Shown in pieces: positions 1 through 10,717 of a stretch of DNA of 64,000 bases. This stretch comes from Staphylococcus xylosus (GTDB lineage: Bacteria; Bacillota; Bacilli; Staphylococcales; Staphylococcaceae). A model generated the notes under the pieces. It made no database searches, was not told where the DNA came from, and saw only the letters and a program-made list of their open reading frames with translations. Within the stretch, counting starts at the first letter, position 1. The number at the start of each line of letters is the position of its first letter. The position numbers and the translations under genes were made by a program. The stretch spans positions 496,001-560,000 of the forward strand of contig NZ_MRZO01000001.1 of NCBI RefSeq assembly GCF_002732165.1, written 5' to 3'.

Positions 1-379
1 GATGCATAATTTAATTTTAAGTGTCACGAGTTAAACACGCTTTAATGAGGTGACATTTATAACAATATAGCTATATAGTACATCACCTACACAGATGACG
101 ATAATTTAACTCAATATGTTAATAACACATCACTAAAACAATAAAGGACGAGACAAAAATCACATTTTAAAAAGTTGATTTCATCATCTCGCCCTCGATA
201 GTTTTTTAACTATAATATATTATAAAACGCCTATAGCTTTCAGTATATAACCACATTATATCTATAGACACTTATCAATTTTGTGTGCTAGTCACACCAC
301 TTCAGTACGAACGCTGTTGATACAAACTCAAAATGAAAATGGCGTTTATTATCAAAGACATTGAAAAACTTATAGCAGT
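1..379. other. Intergenic end of window
   Basis: No convincing gene is visible. The stretch is AT-rich. It carries one long imperfect hairpin at 146-193 (GGACGAGAC pairing with CTCGCC across about 30 bases) that could end the leftward transcript of the exporter gene at 380. The rest shows nothing I can name. Confidence 0.4.
146..193 (-). terminator. Possible terminator of the AI-2E-type exporter gene
   Basis: Read on the minus strand, GGCGAGA pairs with TCTCGTCC and an inner AAATCA pairs with TGATTT, followed by a weak T-rich tract. It lies about 190 bases past the stop codon of the exporter gene. The stem is imperfect, so this is tentative. Confidence 0.35.
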
Positions 380-1606
380 TTAACGAATGTCTTCATGTGT
401 AGTAATTTCATAATCTCCAGCATCTTCACCATAATACTTATTATATCTACGTTTAAACATACTGTATAAATGTGAAACCAATACTTTTAATATCGCGTAA
501 GCTGGTATACCTAAAATCACACCTACAACACCTAATAAGTTACCCGCACTTAATAAGATGAAAATAATTGTTAATGGGTGTATTTTAAGTGTTTTACCCA
601 TTACATTAGGTGAAATTAGATGACCTTCGATAAACTGAACAGCCGTCCAAACGACAATCAGTTTCAATAGCATAATTGGAGAAGTTATTAACGCAATAAT
701 AATTGCTGGTGATATCGCAATTGTAGGCCCTATGTATGGTACTACGCTTGTAACAGCAGCAATTGAAGCTAAAATCAAACTATAATCTAATCCGATAATG
801 CTATAACCTATAAATAATAAAATACCAATACAGAATGAAACAATAATTTGACCTTGGATATAAGAACCAACTTGAACGCTCATTTTTTCTAATAAATCAT
901 GAAAATCTTTTCTGAATTTAGGTGGCATTAATTTTGTAGAAAATTCTTTAAAACGATGTCCATCTTTTAACATAAAGAATAATACAAATGGTGTCGTTGC
1001 AATTACCACACCAACGTTTACAATCGCCTCAGCAAAATTCTTAACCTTTGAGCCAAATCCGTTAAAGTAATCTGAAACCATAGATGGCAATTTGTTAGCC
1101 AAAGCATCCAATTGCTCTTGAATTTGACTATAGAAATTGGATATCAATGAATACTTAGTAACACTATCTATAAATTGATTAACCTTATCTACATATAACG
1201 GAAAATTATTACCAAAACTTCTGAATTGAGACCCTATTACAGGTATTAAAAGGTTAATAACAAGTGTTATGACACCTACAATTAATAGGAATAATATGAT
1301 TACGCCCCATAATCTTGAAATATTATAACGTTCCATTAAATTGACTAATGGATTCAATAGATAATATAGAATCACTGAAACTATAATAGGTGCAGCGATA
1401 GTATTAAAAATAATAATAAACGGTTTGAAAATATAAGATACTTGATCAAATATAAATATAGCTATACCTACTAATATTAAAATTAACAAACCAAAAAGTA
1501 AGTCTTTGCCACCCGCAAACTTCATGAAGCGGGTTTCGGGAAAACTAAGTTTCAACTTATCTTTACCCTTCTTATTTTCTTGTCTTACGTTGTCTTCATT
1601 CGACAT
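380..1606 (-). CDS. AI-2E family transporter (PerM/YdbI-type)
   Basis: The product is a polytopic membrane protein of about 408 residues. A short charged cytoplasmic N-terminus is followed by paired hydrophobic segments near residues 35-90 and 100-130, a polar extracellular stretch, and a C-terminal bundle of helices. It carries the PYIGPTIAI-type motif and the HPLTIIFILL segment of the AI-2E exporter family (PF01594). Family members export small solutes or drive Na+/H+ exchange; the substrate here cannot be read. An ATG four codons upstream (1618) is in frame, but GGTGAG sits better in front of the ATG at 1606. A divergent neighbour is absent, so it is probably monocistronic. Confidence 0.8.
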   Translation of the reverse strand: MSNEDNVRQENKKGKDKLKLSFPETRFMKFAGGKDLLFGLLILILVGIAIFIFDQVSYIFKPFIIIFNTIAAPIIVSVILYYLLNPLVNLMERYNISRLWGVIILFLLIVGVITLVINLLIPVIGSQFRSFGNNFPLYVDKVNQFIDSVTKYSLISNFYSQIQEQLDALANKLPSMVSDYFNGFGSKVKNFAEAIVNVGVVIATTPFVLFFMLKDGHRFKEFSTKLMPPKFRKDFHDLLEKMSVQVGSYIQGQIIVSFCIGILLFIGYSIIGLDYSLILASIAAVTSVVPYIGPTIAISPAIIIALITSPIMLLKLIVVWTAVQFIEGHLISPNVMGKTLKIHPLTIIFILLSAGNLLGVVGVILGIPAYAILKVLVSHLYSMFKRRYNKYYGEDAGDYEITTHEDIR

Positions 1607-1970
1607 ATAACTCACCATACCTTAAATTAATTCTAAAAATAGTAATTACTTGTTATGATTATAAAAAGAAGGTACAAAACTCTATTTTAAAAAACTTTAA
1701 TAGTTTATTGTACTATGCTTAATAATAACACATCCTCTATATGACAATCATCTATTATACTAAATTATAATTGTCATCTCGCTTCTGCATAGATTATTCA
1801 CTATTCAATTACAATTAAACACATTTTCCAAATATTTCTCAATTATATATAAATTAAAAGTAATATTAAACATAGAAAGGTATGTTGCTAATAATGAGCA
1901 AAATAAATAACAAAATATAAAAAATGAGAAGCCTTTATGGCCTCTCTTAGAAAATACTCTGTTTTTGTTT
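1607..1970. other. Intergenic region
   Basis: AT-rich non-coding DNA between two minus-strand genes. Apart from the acyltransferase terminator at 1926-1946 and presumably the promoter of the exporter gene, I see no gene or repeat. Confidence 0.5.
1926..1946 (-). terminator. Terminator of the acyltransferase gene
   Basis: On the minus strand GAGAGGCC-ATAAA-GGCTTCTC is followed by ATTTTTTATATTTT, a standard intrinsic terminator 25 bases after the stop codon. Confidence 0.75.
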
Positions 1971-3023
1971 TTATGTCGTTACCTCATTACTAGTATCACT
2001 ATTATCTTGAATATTAAGGCGTTTATTAACTTTCTTTTTTGGAATAGGTACAATATAATTACCAAATGGCAACTTACCAATTAAGTATACGATAAATACT
2101 GATAAAGCAACTGCTGCTATAAATACGCCCATAAATTTACTTTGAGCATCAATTTCTTCAACAAGTGGTAAACGCTTCACAAATTGGATTGCTACATAAT
2201 GTACTAAATAGACACCCATAGAGTAATTTCCTATTAATGTTAGTGTACGCAAAACGATTTTATTTTTCTTTACATGTTCAAACATGTAGTTAAGAAATAC
2301 AATGAAAAAAGGGATATAAATTATATTTGAGACATGGATTGAACTGTGTAAATTATCTAAATCAATACTGATTAATAAATCAATAAATAATATTGCTATA
2401 ATAATAGAAAATAACGTCTTATATTTAAATATCAAAACTTTTATTTCATTGTAAAATTTTGCATAAACAATACCTAAAATAAAAAAGGATATCCAATTCA
2501 TAATAAAGAGTTTATCATTTACAAACCGTTCTACTCCACCACCACCAAATGAAACAGGACCCAGCATTATCCAGACAATATTAGCTATGGTTGCAACTCC
2601 GAATAAAGTGAGAATCGGCCAACCTTTTTTAAATTTGTGTACGAATGGAAATAAAAAGTAAAATTGTATTACTGTTAATATGAAATATAGATGAAAATTT
2701 GCTTTGCCGAATATAAAATAATTTATTAGTTTACCATCATCTTCTAAGTTATGTAAAAAATAAGCCCTATATAATAAATAAAAAATTGTCCATATAATAT
2801 AAGGAATTAAGATTTTGCTAAATCTTGATTTTATAAAATAATTCAAGCTAAAACCTCTATTAACCACAGAAATAGTTAATAAAAAAGCACTAATTACTGC
2901 AAAAACAGGTGTACCTAACCTTGCAATTTGATTTATATACCCCAATCCATCTGAAGTAAATGTACCTCCTGAAAGCGCGATACTATTAACTGTATGAATA
3001 GCAACTACAAGCATAGCAGCCAC
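1971..3023 (-). CDS. Membrane acyltransferase family 3 (OatA/IcaC-like), start codon apparently lost
   Basis: About 350 residues with roughly ten membrane helices and the N-terminal VVAIHTV segment of the acyltransferase_3 family (PF01757), whose members O-acetylate cell-wall or exopolysaccharide sugars. The only canonical start is a GTG at 3023, which cuts off the conserved IPIIRS segment. The reading frame stays open for 12 more codons to an ATC at 3057-3059. That ATC has an AAAGGGG ribosome site in front and reads I-K-Y-Y-D-E-I-P. The natural start was therefore probably ATG at 3059, now ATC. Either translation starts at ATC or GTG, or the gene is impaired. No carbohydrate genes lie next to it, so the acceptor is unknown. 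Confidence 0.7.
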   Translation of the reverse strand: MAAMLVVAIHTVNSIALSGGTFTSDGLGYINQIARLGTPVFAVISAFLLTISVVNRGFSLNYFIKSRFSKILIPYIIWTIFYLLYRAYFLHNLEDDGKLINYFIFGKANFHLYFILTVIQFYFLFPFVHKFKKGWPILTLFGVATIANIVWIMLGPVSFGGGGVERFVNDKLFIMNWISFFILGIVYAKFYNEIKVLIFKYKTLFSIIIAILFIDLLISIDLDNLHSSIHVSNIIYIPFFIVFLNYMFEHVKKNKIVLRTLTLIGNYSMGVYLVHYVAIQFVKRLPLVEEIDAQSKFMGVFIAAVALSVFIVYLIGKLPFGNYIVPIPKKKVNKRLNIQDNSDTSNEVTT

Positions 3024-3059
3024 TGACCTAATTATAGGAATTTCATCATAGTACTTGAT

Positions 3060-3436
3060 ACAAAAACATCCCCTTTAAACAAAGCAACTTTAAAACTAAT
3101 TCTATGTTTTTTAATTGGTACAGTAAAGTGAATTTGCAAACATAAATAAAAAAATAATACTTTCATTACACACAATTAAAGTTCTTAACTTTCACTTTAT
3201 AATATGCAACTAATTACACATTTAATTTTATATAAACTTTCAATTTATCTTGAGTGTCAACAACCTACAATAAATATTTTTTACAAAAATTAAAAATACG
3301 ACGCCACACAGAATTGTGACATCGTATTTATTATATATATACTAATTAACATCTTTATATAGGCTTATGCTTTAATCATGTTGTACAGACTAATTTTATT
3401 ATCTTGTATTTATGGAATGTAAACTATCTAAAACCT
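3060..3436. other. Intergenic region
   Basis: AT-rich DNA without a credible reading frame. It holds the presumed acyltransferase promoter and the glcT terminator at 3293-3329. Confidence 0.5.
3293..3329 (-). terminator. Terminator downstream of glcT
   Basis: On the minus strand AAATACGATG-CACA pairs with TGTG-CGTCGTATTT, followed by a T-rich tail. It lies about 110 bases beyond the glcT stop. Confidence 0.65.
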
Positions 3437-4300
3437 TTAAGCATTAGGTGTATTCGTATGGTCGGCATCAACCATAAAGTGGTAGACATGCAAAGTTAAA
3501 TAAATTACCTCTGCATCATATATTTTAATGCCCAATTCCTGTTGCAACATTTTCATTATTTTTAAAGCGATATTGAAACATAAAGGATACTGAGTTTTCA
3601 ATAACTCTTCAAAAGCATTTGTTTTTTGCAAATTTTCCCCGGTTCTCAACCTTCTAATTAAAAATTGAATATGTCTAATAAAACGTTGATACTGGACTGT
3701 ATCTTTTTCTATTTCACGTTTTAAGTCATGTTCTAAAATAAATATACTTTTATTGATTAAACGATTAGTCAATTCCATTTCACGTATAGATAAAGTTTCT
3801 GTATTCGAAGCTATGTGTAACGCTATAAAACCTATTTCTCCTTCTGGAAAATTCACATCTAATACATGGTTTAAGCGATCAATTACTTTCTCAGCGATGC
3901 CATATGCTTCTGTATATAATTGCTTTGTTTCTACAACAAAAGGATTATTTATTAATTGATTTTGTTTCAATCGGTTATATGCAAATATAATATGATCTGT
4001 TAAAGATATGACCAATTTTTGGTTATCAATCTTCATTACTGAATTCGTGATAATATTAACAGCTTCAATGACTGCTTGAATTAATGTATCATCAGCTTGT
4101 TCAACTAGGGATTTGTAATGGTCTTGTTGAGATTTTTGGTCTAATATATATATTTTCTCAACTGTTTGATTTTCTTGCAAAGTCATGCCACTTTTTTTAT
4201 TAAAGCCAATGCCTTTAGCAATGAGCACATATTCTTCTTGTGCTTTTTTACAGATAATAACATTATTATTTAAAACCTTGGTTATAAGGTAATCACTCAC
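3437..4300 (-). CDS. glcT: Transcription antiterminator of the BglG family (GlcT)
   Basis: RNA-binding antiterminator that lets transcription pass a leader terminator of glucose PTS genes when its PTS domains are dephosphorylated. The N-terminal co-antiterminator domain (residues 1-55) has the LNNNVII and GKGIGFNKK-like signature (here AKGIGFNKKSG). Two PTS regulation domains follow, with the expected histidines in SLTDHI, ALHIAS and LTLHVYH. The length of 287 residues is typical. GTG at 4300 gives the family start (S-D-Y-L-I-T-K-V-L) with AGAAGG nine bases upstream. ATG codons upstream lie too close to, or before, that ribosome site. The target ptsG-like gene is not in this window. Confidence 0.88.
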   Translation of the reverse strand: MSDYLITKVLNNNVIICKKAQEEYVLIAKGIGFNKKSGMTLQENQTVEKIYILDQKSQQDHYKSLVEQADDTLIQAVIEAVNIITNSVMKIDNQKLVISLTDHIIFAYNRLKQNQLINNPFVVETKQLYTEAYGIAEKVIDRLNHVLDVNFPEGEIGFIALHIASNTETLSIREMELTNRLINKSIFILEHDLKREIEKDTVQYQRFIRHIQFLIRRLRTGENLQKTNAFEELLKTQYPLCFNIALKIMKMLQQELGIKIYDAEVIYLTLHVYHFMVDADHTNTPNA

Positions 4301-4367
4301 ATGAATCATCCTTCTTTTTCTGTCAATCAATATTATATAGTTAATTTTCAAAAATTGAAAGACATAA

Positions 4368-4416
4368 AAGAACCTTTCAAATTCTCACTAATAAGTGATC
4401 TATTTGAAAGGCTCTA
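4368..4416 (-). terminator. Terminator of alsT
   Basis: Inverted repeat CCTTTCAAAT / ATTTGAAAGG, with a TTCTTTTATG tail on the minus strand. It sits between the alsT stop and the glcT start. Confidence 0.6.
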
Positions 4417-4440
4417 TGCATTAATACAAATAATTTTTAA

Positions 4441-5883
4441 TTATTTTTTCATGCCCCAACTTTCAATACCAAATAAATTAATTTCTAATTCTTCTGGTCT
4501 GAAAATAGGTTTTTTACCGGCTCTACGTTGACGTTGATAGTCATTCATAACAGCAAACGCGATATTTGATAATCCAATGATCGCTACTAAGTTGACAATT
4601 GCCATTAATCCCATGAATAAATCGGCAGTACTCCAAACAACATCTGTTTTAGCAACTGCACCAATAAACACTAACACAACTACTAAACATCTAAATATAA
4701 ATAAAATCGTTCTGTTTTTAGATAAAAATTCAATGTTAGATTGTCCATAATAATAATTACCTACAACTGAAGAGAATGCAAATAGCGTGATTGCAATTGT
4801 TAAAAAGATACCGCCTACACTGCCTAAATGTTCATTTAAAGCAGATTGTGTAACAGCAACACCTTGTGCAGCATTGTCACCAAATTCTAAACCTGTGTAA
4901 AGTAAAATCATGATTGCTGTAGATGTACATACAAGCATAGTATCAAAGAATACACCTAAAGATTGAATTAAACCTTGCTTAACTGGGTGTGGCGCAGCAG
5001 CTGTTGCTGCAGCATTAGGTGCTGAACCCATACCCGCTTCATTCGAGAACAAACCACGTTTAACACCTTGTAAAATCGTAGCACCAATTGCGCCACCTGT
5101 AGCTTGCTCAAAACCAAATGCACTTTTTATAATTGTAGAAATCATAGGAATGATTTGATCGAAATTTATGAATAAGATGATAACAACCATTAATATATAT
5201 AATATTGCCATTACAGGCACAATTACTGATGACATCGTCGCAATACTACGTACACCACCAAAGATAATTATTGCTGTAAATACTGCCAATACAATACCTG
5301 TTATCGCAGGGCTAACATTATACTGAGTTTTCAATGATTCAGCGATTGTATTTGATTGAACCGTATTAAACACAAATGCAAATGTAATTGTTATTAATAC
5401 TGCAAAAACAATACCTAGCCATTTTTGGTTTAAACCTCTCGTTATGTAATACGCTGGACCACCACGGAAGCCGCCTTCTTTATCAGGCACTTTGTAGACT
5501 TGTGCTAAAGTTGCTTCTATAAATGCACTTGCTGCCCCGATAAAAGCGATAACCCACATCCAAAATACAGCACCAGGACCACCGAGTACAATTGCAGTTG
5601 CAACACCAGCAATATTACCTGTCCCTACACGTGACGCTGCACTAATTGCAAACGCTTGGAATGGAGCGATACCTTTCTTACCATTATCTAATGTTTCAGG
5701 TTTTTCACCAATAGCACGAAACATTTCTGGAATCCATCTTAACTGAACGAATTTTGAGCCAATTGTAAAGAATATACCAGCTGTAATTAACAGTCCAATT
5801 AAATATTGTGACCAGATTAAATCATTCCCGACTTGAACAAATGTTTTGAACCAATCTGGAATTAAACTATCAAAATCTCTCAA
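4441..5883 (-). CDS. alsT: Sodium:alanine/glycine symporter (AGCS family)
   Basis: Polytopic membrane protein of about 480 residues that takes up alanine or glycine with Na+. The family hallmarks are visible: GTGNIAGVATAI near residue 90, RGLFSNEAGMGSAPNAAATA near residue 280, and the helix-rich C-terminal half. The likely start is TTG at 5883, because GAGGG lies six bases upstream. An ATG at 5898 overlaps that ribosome site, so it is less likely. glcT follows on the same strand after a terminator, so the two are probably separate units. In staphylococci alsT next to glcT and parC is a conserved arrangement. Confidence 0.88.
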   Translation of the reverse strand: MRDFDSLIPDWFKTFVQVGNDLIWSQYLIGLLITAGIFFTIGSKFVQLRWIPEMFRAIGEKPETLDNGKKGIAPFQAFAISAASRVGTGNIAGVATAIVLGGPGAVFWMWVIAFIGAASAFIEATLAQVYKVPDKEGGFRGGPAYYITRGLNQKWLGIVFAVLITITFAFVFNTVQSNTIAESLKTQYNVSPAITGIVLAVFTAIIIFGGVRSIATMSSVIVPVMAILYILMVVIILFINFDQIIPMISTIIKSAFGFEQATGGAIGATILQGVKRGLFSNEAGMGSAPNAAATAAAPHPVKQGLIQSLGVFFDTMLVCTSTAIMILLYTGLEFGDNAAQGVAVTQSALNEHLGSVGGIFLTIAITLFAFSSVVGNYYYGQSNIEFLSKNRTILFIFRCLVVVLVFIGAVAKTDVVWSTADLFMGLMAIVNLVAIIGLSNIAFAVMNDYQRQRRAGKKPIFRPEELEINLFGIESWGMKK

Positions 5884-6123
5884 TTTAATCCCTCTCATCT
5901 TTATGTATATTTAATTTCAAAATTAGAGTAAGAGATTTATAGCTACACTCATGGTAATATGCCTTATATTATAACCATAAGTATAAGTATAAAGATTGTG
6001 TCTGCCGATAGCTAAACACATCTTTTTACTGCGCTATAAACCTCTTTTTTAATTATTTATTGCACCTAACTGGTATTTTATCACTATATAGTTGTATTTA
6101 CTAACAATTTTTTATAAGATGTT

Positions 6124-8526
6124 TTATTTTACTTCTAAATCTTTTATTTCACCAAAATCACTAGTATCTACGATAAAGCTACCATTTGTATATTGTTCTG
6201 ATAAGTGGATATCATTGATTAAGCCAGATTCTTGCTGTTTATCAGAGTAAATTGTATAAGTTGTTTGTTCTGGTGTAATGACAGCAGCGTCTACAATGCG
6301 GTGCGGTGTTTTCTTCAATTCTTTTAATAACGTAATACCACGTTGTGCACGTTTAGCCGTTTGTAATACTTTAAAGCTGATACGTTTTAATGATCCACGT
6401 TGTGTGGCCATTAATATTTTATCATTTGAAGTTACAACATCTGTTAATACCGCATAGTCTTCATCTTTTAAGTTGATTGATTTAACACCTGCCGCTCTCA
6501 AGCCAGTATCAGAAAGTTCATCACTATCATAAGTAAGGGACATCCCTTTGTTTGTAACCACAGTAATCAATTGTGCTTCTGATATTCGCATAACACTTAT
6601 AATTTCATCATTGTCTTTCAATTTCATGGAGACAAGTGGTTTATTATATCGTGTTGTTTTAAACATAGATACATTACTCTTTTTGATCATACCATTACGT
6701 GTCGCTAAGATATAAAATGCTTCTGGATTAAAGTCATTTTCACAATAAGCGTTAATAACGTATTCGCCTTCATCAAGTGGCACAATTTGAGAGACATGCT
6801 GCCCTAAATCTTTCCATTTTATATCAGCTAATTTATGAACTGGTATAAATAGATAGCGACCTTTGTTGGTAAACACTAATGCTGTATCTAAAGTATTTAC
6901 CTCTTGATATTTCATGATTGAATCTCCATCTTTGGTACCTACTTCATTTACACCACTTGCATTAAAACTACGTAATGAAGTTCGCTTAATATAACCATGT
7001 TTAGTAATACTCATAATCACAGTTTCACTAGGGACCATCACTTCTTTATCAATCTTAATCTCTGAAATTTCAGCCTCTATAGAGGATAGACGATTTTGTT
7101 TAAATCTATTACGAATCTCTGTTAACTCTTCTTTAATTACATTTAATAATTCATCGTGATTATCTAAAATATTTCTTAAGCGCCCAATTAACGCTTTTAA
7201 TTCGTCATGTTCTTCTTGTAGCTGAACAATATCTGTATTAGTCAAACGATACAATTGTAACGTCACAATAGCTTCCGCTTGAGCTTCAGTAAAATCATAT
7301 TCAGTTACCAAATTATCTTTAGCATCTTTTTTATTCTTTGAAGCTCTAATAAGTTTAATTACTTCGTCTAATATAGATAAGGCTTTCATTAAACCTTCAA
7401 CGATGTGCATTCTACTTTCGGCATGATTTAGTTCATAACGTGTACGTTTCGTTACAACATCAATTTGATGATTTAAATAACTATCAATAAATTGGCGAAT
7501 GCCCATTAATACTGGACGCCCTTCACTAATAGCAACCATGTTAAAGTTATAAGAAACTTGTAAATCTGTATTCTTATAAAGGAAATTAGCTACCGCTTCA
7601 CTGTTGATATCTTTTTTCAATTCTATTGCAATACGTAAACCTGTACGGTCTGTTTCGTCTCTTACTTCGACGATACCATCAACCTTTTTATCAGCACGTA
7701 ATTCATCCATTTTTTTAACCAATGCACTCTTATTAACTTCATAAGGTACTTCTGTAACAATTAGTTGTTTTCTACCATTTCTTAATTCTTCAACCTCAAC
7801 TTTTGAACGAACTACGATTTTCCCCTTACCTGATTCGTAAGCTTTCTTAATACCATCCACACCTTGGATAATACCACCCGTTGGGAAATCAGGACCTTTG
7901 ATATATTTCATCAATTGATTCACTGTTATATCCGGGTTGTCAATATACTTAAGAGTTGCTTGAATCACTTCACCTAAGTTATGTGGTGGAATATCTGTAG
8001 CGTAACCAGCAGAAATCCCTGTACTACCATTTACCAGTAAATTAGGGAATCTTGCAGGCAAGACCATCGGTTCCATTGTCGTATCATCATAGTTTGGCAT
8101 AAATGGTACAGTTTCTTTGTTAATATCTCTTAAAAGTTCTTCTGAGAGACGGCTTAATTTCGCTTCAGTATAACGCATTGCAGCAGCGGGATCGTTATCG
8201 ATACTACCGTTATTACCTTGCATTTCTATAAGTACATGGCGCAATTTCCAGCCTTGACTTAAACGTACCATCGCATCATATACAGACGTATCACCGTGCG
8301 GATGATACTGACCTATAACATCACCGACAGTTTTAGCACTTTTACGAAAGTTTTTGTCGTAAGTGTTACCGCTTGAATACATTGCATATAAAATACGTCT
8401 TTGAACAGGCTTGAGACCGTCACGAACGTCTGGCAATGCACGCTCTTGAATGATGTATTTACTATATCTACCAAAACGATCGCCAATAACATCTTCTAGC
8501 GATAAATCTTGAATTACTTCACTCAA
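6124..8526 (-). CDS. parC: DNA topoisomerase IV subunit A
   Basis: Cleavage and religation subunit of topoisomerase IV, which decatenates daughter chromosomes. The 800-residue protein has the breakage-reunion core with catalytic tyrosine in AAMRYTEAK (about Tyr119). The quinolone pocket [12 protein letters not shown] lies at residues 75-86, and a C-terminal beta-pinwheel domain has repeated G-x-I/L-K-R/K motifs. At the classic quinolone positions it carries Thr80 and Asp84, where S. aureus has Ser and Glu. Its start overlaps the parE stop by four bases, so translation is coupled and both subunits come from one LexA-box-bearing promoter region. Confidence 0.97.
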   Translation of the reverse strand: MSEVIQDLSLEDVIGDRFGRYSKYIIQERALPDVRDGLKPVQRRILYAMYSSGNTYDKNFRKSAKTVGDVIGQYHPHGDTSVYDAMVRLSQGWKLRHVLIEMQGNNGSIDNDPAAAMRYTEAKLSRLSEELLRDINKETVPFMPNYDDTTMEPMVLPARFPNLLVNGSTGISAGYATDIPPHNLGEVIQATLKYIDNPDITVNQLMKYIKGPDFPTGGIIQGVDGIKKAYESGKGKIVVRSKVEVEELRNGRKQLIVTEVPYEVNKSALVKKMDELRADKKVDGIVEVRDETDRTGLRIAIELKKDINSEAVANFLYKNTDLQVSYNFNMVAISEGRPVLMGIRQFIDSYLNHQIDVVTKRTRYELNHAESRMHIVEGLMKALSILDEVIKLIRASKNKKDAKDNLVTEYDFTEAQAEAIVTLQLYRLTNTDIVQLQEEHDELKALIGRLRNILDNHDELLNVIKEELTEIRNRFKQNRLSSIEAEISEIKIDKEVMVPSETVIMSITKHGYIKRTSLRSFNASGVNEVGTKDGDSIMKYQEVNTLDTALVFTNKGRYLFIPVHKLADIKWKDLGQHVSQIVPLDEGEYVINAYCENDFNPEAFYILATRNGMIKKSNVSMFKTTRYNKPLVSMKLKDNDEIISVMRISEAQLITVVTNKGMSLTYDSDELSDTGLRAAGVKSINLKDEDYAVLTDVVTSNDKILMATQRGSLKRISFKVLQTAKRAQRGITLLKELKKTPHRIVDAAVITPEQTTYTIYSDKQQESGLINDIHLSEQYTNGSFIVDTSDFGEIKDLEVK

Positions 8527-10523
8527 TTTCCTTCCTCCTCATTAGGCGCTTCCTGTTCCAATATTTGAATTTCATTATTATCTAAAATACTTTGTTGTTC
8601 TTGTAAACCAAACTCAACATGATTTTCAATCCATTCACGTCTTGGTGCAACTTTGTCACCCATTAGTGTTGTAACGCGTTTAGATGAACGCAACTCATCT
8701 TCAACTTGTACTCTGATTAAGGTTCTCGTCTCAGGGTTCATTGTCGTTTCCCACAATTGATCCGCATTCATTTCACCAAGACCTTTGTAACGTTGTAATG
8801 AGAAACCTTTCCCTATTTTTCGTTGTAATTTCTCTAATTCTTCATCTGTCCAAGCGTATTCTACTTTTTTAGATGCACCTTTTCCTTTTTCAAGTTTATA
8901 AAGTGGTGGTAATGCAATAAATACTCTACCCGCCTCAACTAATGGCTTCATATATTTAAAGAAGAATGTTAATAATAACACTTGAATATGCGCACCATCT
9001 GTATCGGCATCTGTCATTATAATGATTCTATTGTAGTTACTATCTTCAATTTTGAACTCATTTCCGACACCAGCGCCAATAGTATGAATAATTGTATTAA
9101 TTTCTTCATTTTTAAAAATATCGTCAAGACGTGCTTTCTCAGTATTAATTACTTTACCTCTAAGCGGTAAAATCGCTTGGTATTTACGGTCCCTACCTAG
9201 CTTTGCAGAGCCGCCCGCTGAGTCACCTTCGACAAGGTATAATTCTTTTTTCTCAGTGTTTTTACTTTGTGCAGGTGTAAGTTTACCAGAGAGTAAAGTA
9301 TCTTTACGTTTGTTTTTCTTACCTGAACGTGCATCTTCTCTCGCTTTACGCGCCGCTTCTCTAGCTTGTTGTGCCTTCAAAGCTTTTTTAACTAACGATT
9401 TAGATAGTTGCCCTTTTTCTTCTAAATAATATGGCAGTTTGTCGGCTACAACTGAATCTACTGCGCTTCTAGCTTCAGGTGTACCTAGCTTAGATTTAGT
9501 TTGTCCTTCAAATTGTAACAATTCTTCAGGAATTCGAATTGAAATAATAGCAGTTAAGCCTTCGCGTATATCATTACCATCTAAATTTTTATCTTTTTCT
9601 TTTAATTCATTAATGCGACGTGCATAATCATTAAACACACGAGTCATAGCTGTTTTAAACCCAACTTCATGTGTTCCACCGTCTTTTGTACGCACATTAT
9701 TAACAAAACTTAATATGCCTTCTGAATATTGATCGTTATACTGGAACGCAACTTCCACTTCAATATTATTGGCTTCCCCAGAGAAATCTGCTACATCATG
9801 TAATACTTCTTTTCCTTCATTGACATAAGCAACGAATTCTTTAATGCCATCTTCATAATGGAAGACATCTTCACGCTCTTTGCCTGCTCTTAAGTCTTTC
9901 AGGGTGATTCTCAAGCGTTTAAGTAAAAATGCTGACTCTTGTAGTCTTTCACTTAAAACATCATAATTAAACGATGTAGATGCTTTGAATATTTCTGGAT
10001 CTGGTTTAAATGTCACTTTAGTACCAGTCTTTTTAGTTTTGCCATGTTTTTTCAAACCAGTTGTTGGCTTTCCACCATCTGCAAAGCTTTGAGAATATAT
10101 GTTACCATCTCTATAAATTTCAACTTCTAACCATTCGCTCAAAGCATTGACAACAGAAGCACCAACACCATGTAAGCCACCTGACGTTTTATAACCGCCT
10201 TGTCCGAATTTTCCACCTGCATGAAGTATCGTAAAAATGACTTGAACAGTAGGTTTTCCAGAAGTATGAATACCTGTAGGCATTCCGCGTCCATTATCTT
10301 CTATAGTAATGCTCTCATCTTTATTTATCGTAACAATGATTTCACTTCCGAAACCATTTAATACTTCATCGACGGAATTATCGACAACTTCATATACTAG
10401 ATGATGTAAACCACGTTTATCGGTAGAACCAATATACATCCCAGGTCTTTTTCTAACGGCCTCTAATCCCTCAAGTACCTGAATGGAATCATCCGAATAA
10501 TTATTTTTTTTATTCATTGCCAA
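8523..10523 (-). CDS. parE: DNA topoisomerase IV subunit B
   Basis: ATPase subunit of topoisomerase IV. The GHKL ATPase motifs are clear: [23 protein letters not shown] and [17 protein letters not shown]. The TOPRIM part has [17 protein letters not shown] and [10 protein letters not shown], with PLRGK between them. At 666 residues it has the usual length. The start used is TTG at 10523, eight bases after GGAGGG; ATG at 10517 gives the alternative M-N-K-K start seen in relatives. A 14-base LexA box lies immediately upstream of the ribosome site, so SOS induction of topoisomerase IV is likely. Confidence 0.96.
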   Translation of the reverse strand: MAMNKKNNYSDDSIQVLEGLEAVRKRPGMYIGSTDKRGLHHLVYEVVDNSVDEVLNGFGSEIIVTINKDESITIEDNGRGMPTGIHTSGKPTVQVIFTILHAGGKFGQGGYKTSGGLHGVGASVVNALSEWLEVEIYRDGNIYSQSFADGGKPTTGLKKHGKTKKTGTKVTFKPDPEIFKASTSFNYDVLSERLQESAFLLKRLRITLKDLRAGKEREDVFHYEDGIKEFVAYVNEGKEVLHDVADFSGEANNIEVEVAFQYNDQYSEGILSFVNNVRTKDGGTHEVGFKTAMTRVFNDYARRINELKEKDKNLDGNDIREGLTAIISIRIPEELLQFEGQTKSKLGTPEARSAVDSVVADKLPYYLEEKGQLSKSLVKKALKAQQAREAARKAREDARSGKKNKRKDTLLSGKLTPAQSKNTEKKELYLVEGDSAGGSAKLGRDRKYQAILPLRGKVINTEKARLDDIFKNEEINTIIHTIGAGVGNEFKIEDSNYNRIIIMTDADTDGAHIQVLLLTFFFKYMKPLVEAGRVFIALPPLYKLEKGKGASKKVEYAWTDEELEKLQRKIGKGFSLQRYKGLGEMNADQLWETTMNPETRTLIRVQVEDELRSSKRVTTLMGDKVAPRREWIENHVEFGLQEQQSILDNNEIQILEQEAPNEEEGN

Positions 10524-10539
10524 TCGTTTCGCCCTCCTA

Positions 10540-10553
10540 CAAACGTACGTTCG
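10540..10553. promoter_or_regulatory. LexA (SOS) box upstream of parE
   Basis: The sequence CGAACGTACGTTTG (minus strand) matches the Gram-positive LexA consensus CGAACRNRYGTTYG. It lies about ten bases from the parE ribosome site, where a bound repressor would block transcription. Confidence 0.85.
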
Positions 10554-10717
10554 TTTTTAAAACTATACATTAGTTATTCTTATATAAATCTTGATAAATT
10601 GCAAGTATCAAATCAATTTTCAGCAGATAAATACTTTTCATTCGAAATTTTTATTCGTATTATGATGCTCTTATGTGGTAAAATAATTTTAATGTCATTA
10701 AAGGATGTGGATTATAT

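Noticed and set aside
4301..4531. 76-codon plus-strand frame between glcT and alsT
   Set aside because: Mostly antisense to the alsT end and its terminator; no ribosome site and no protein-like composition.
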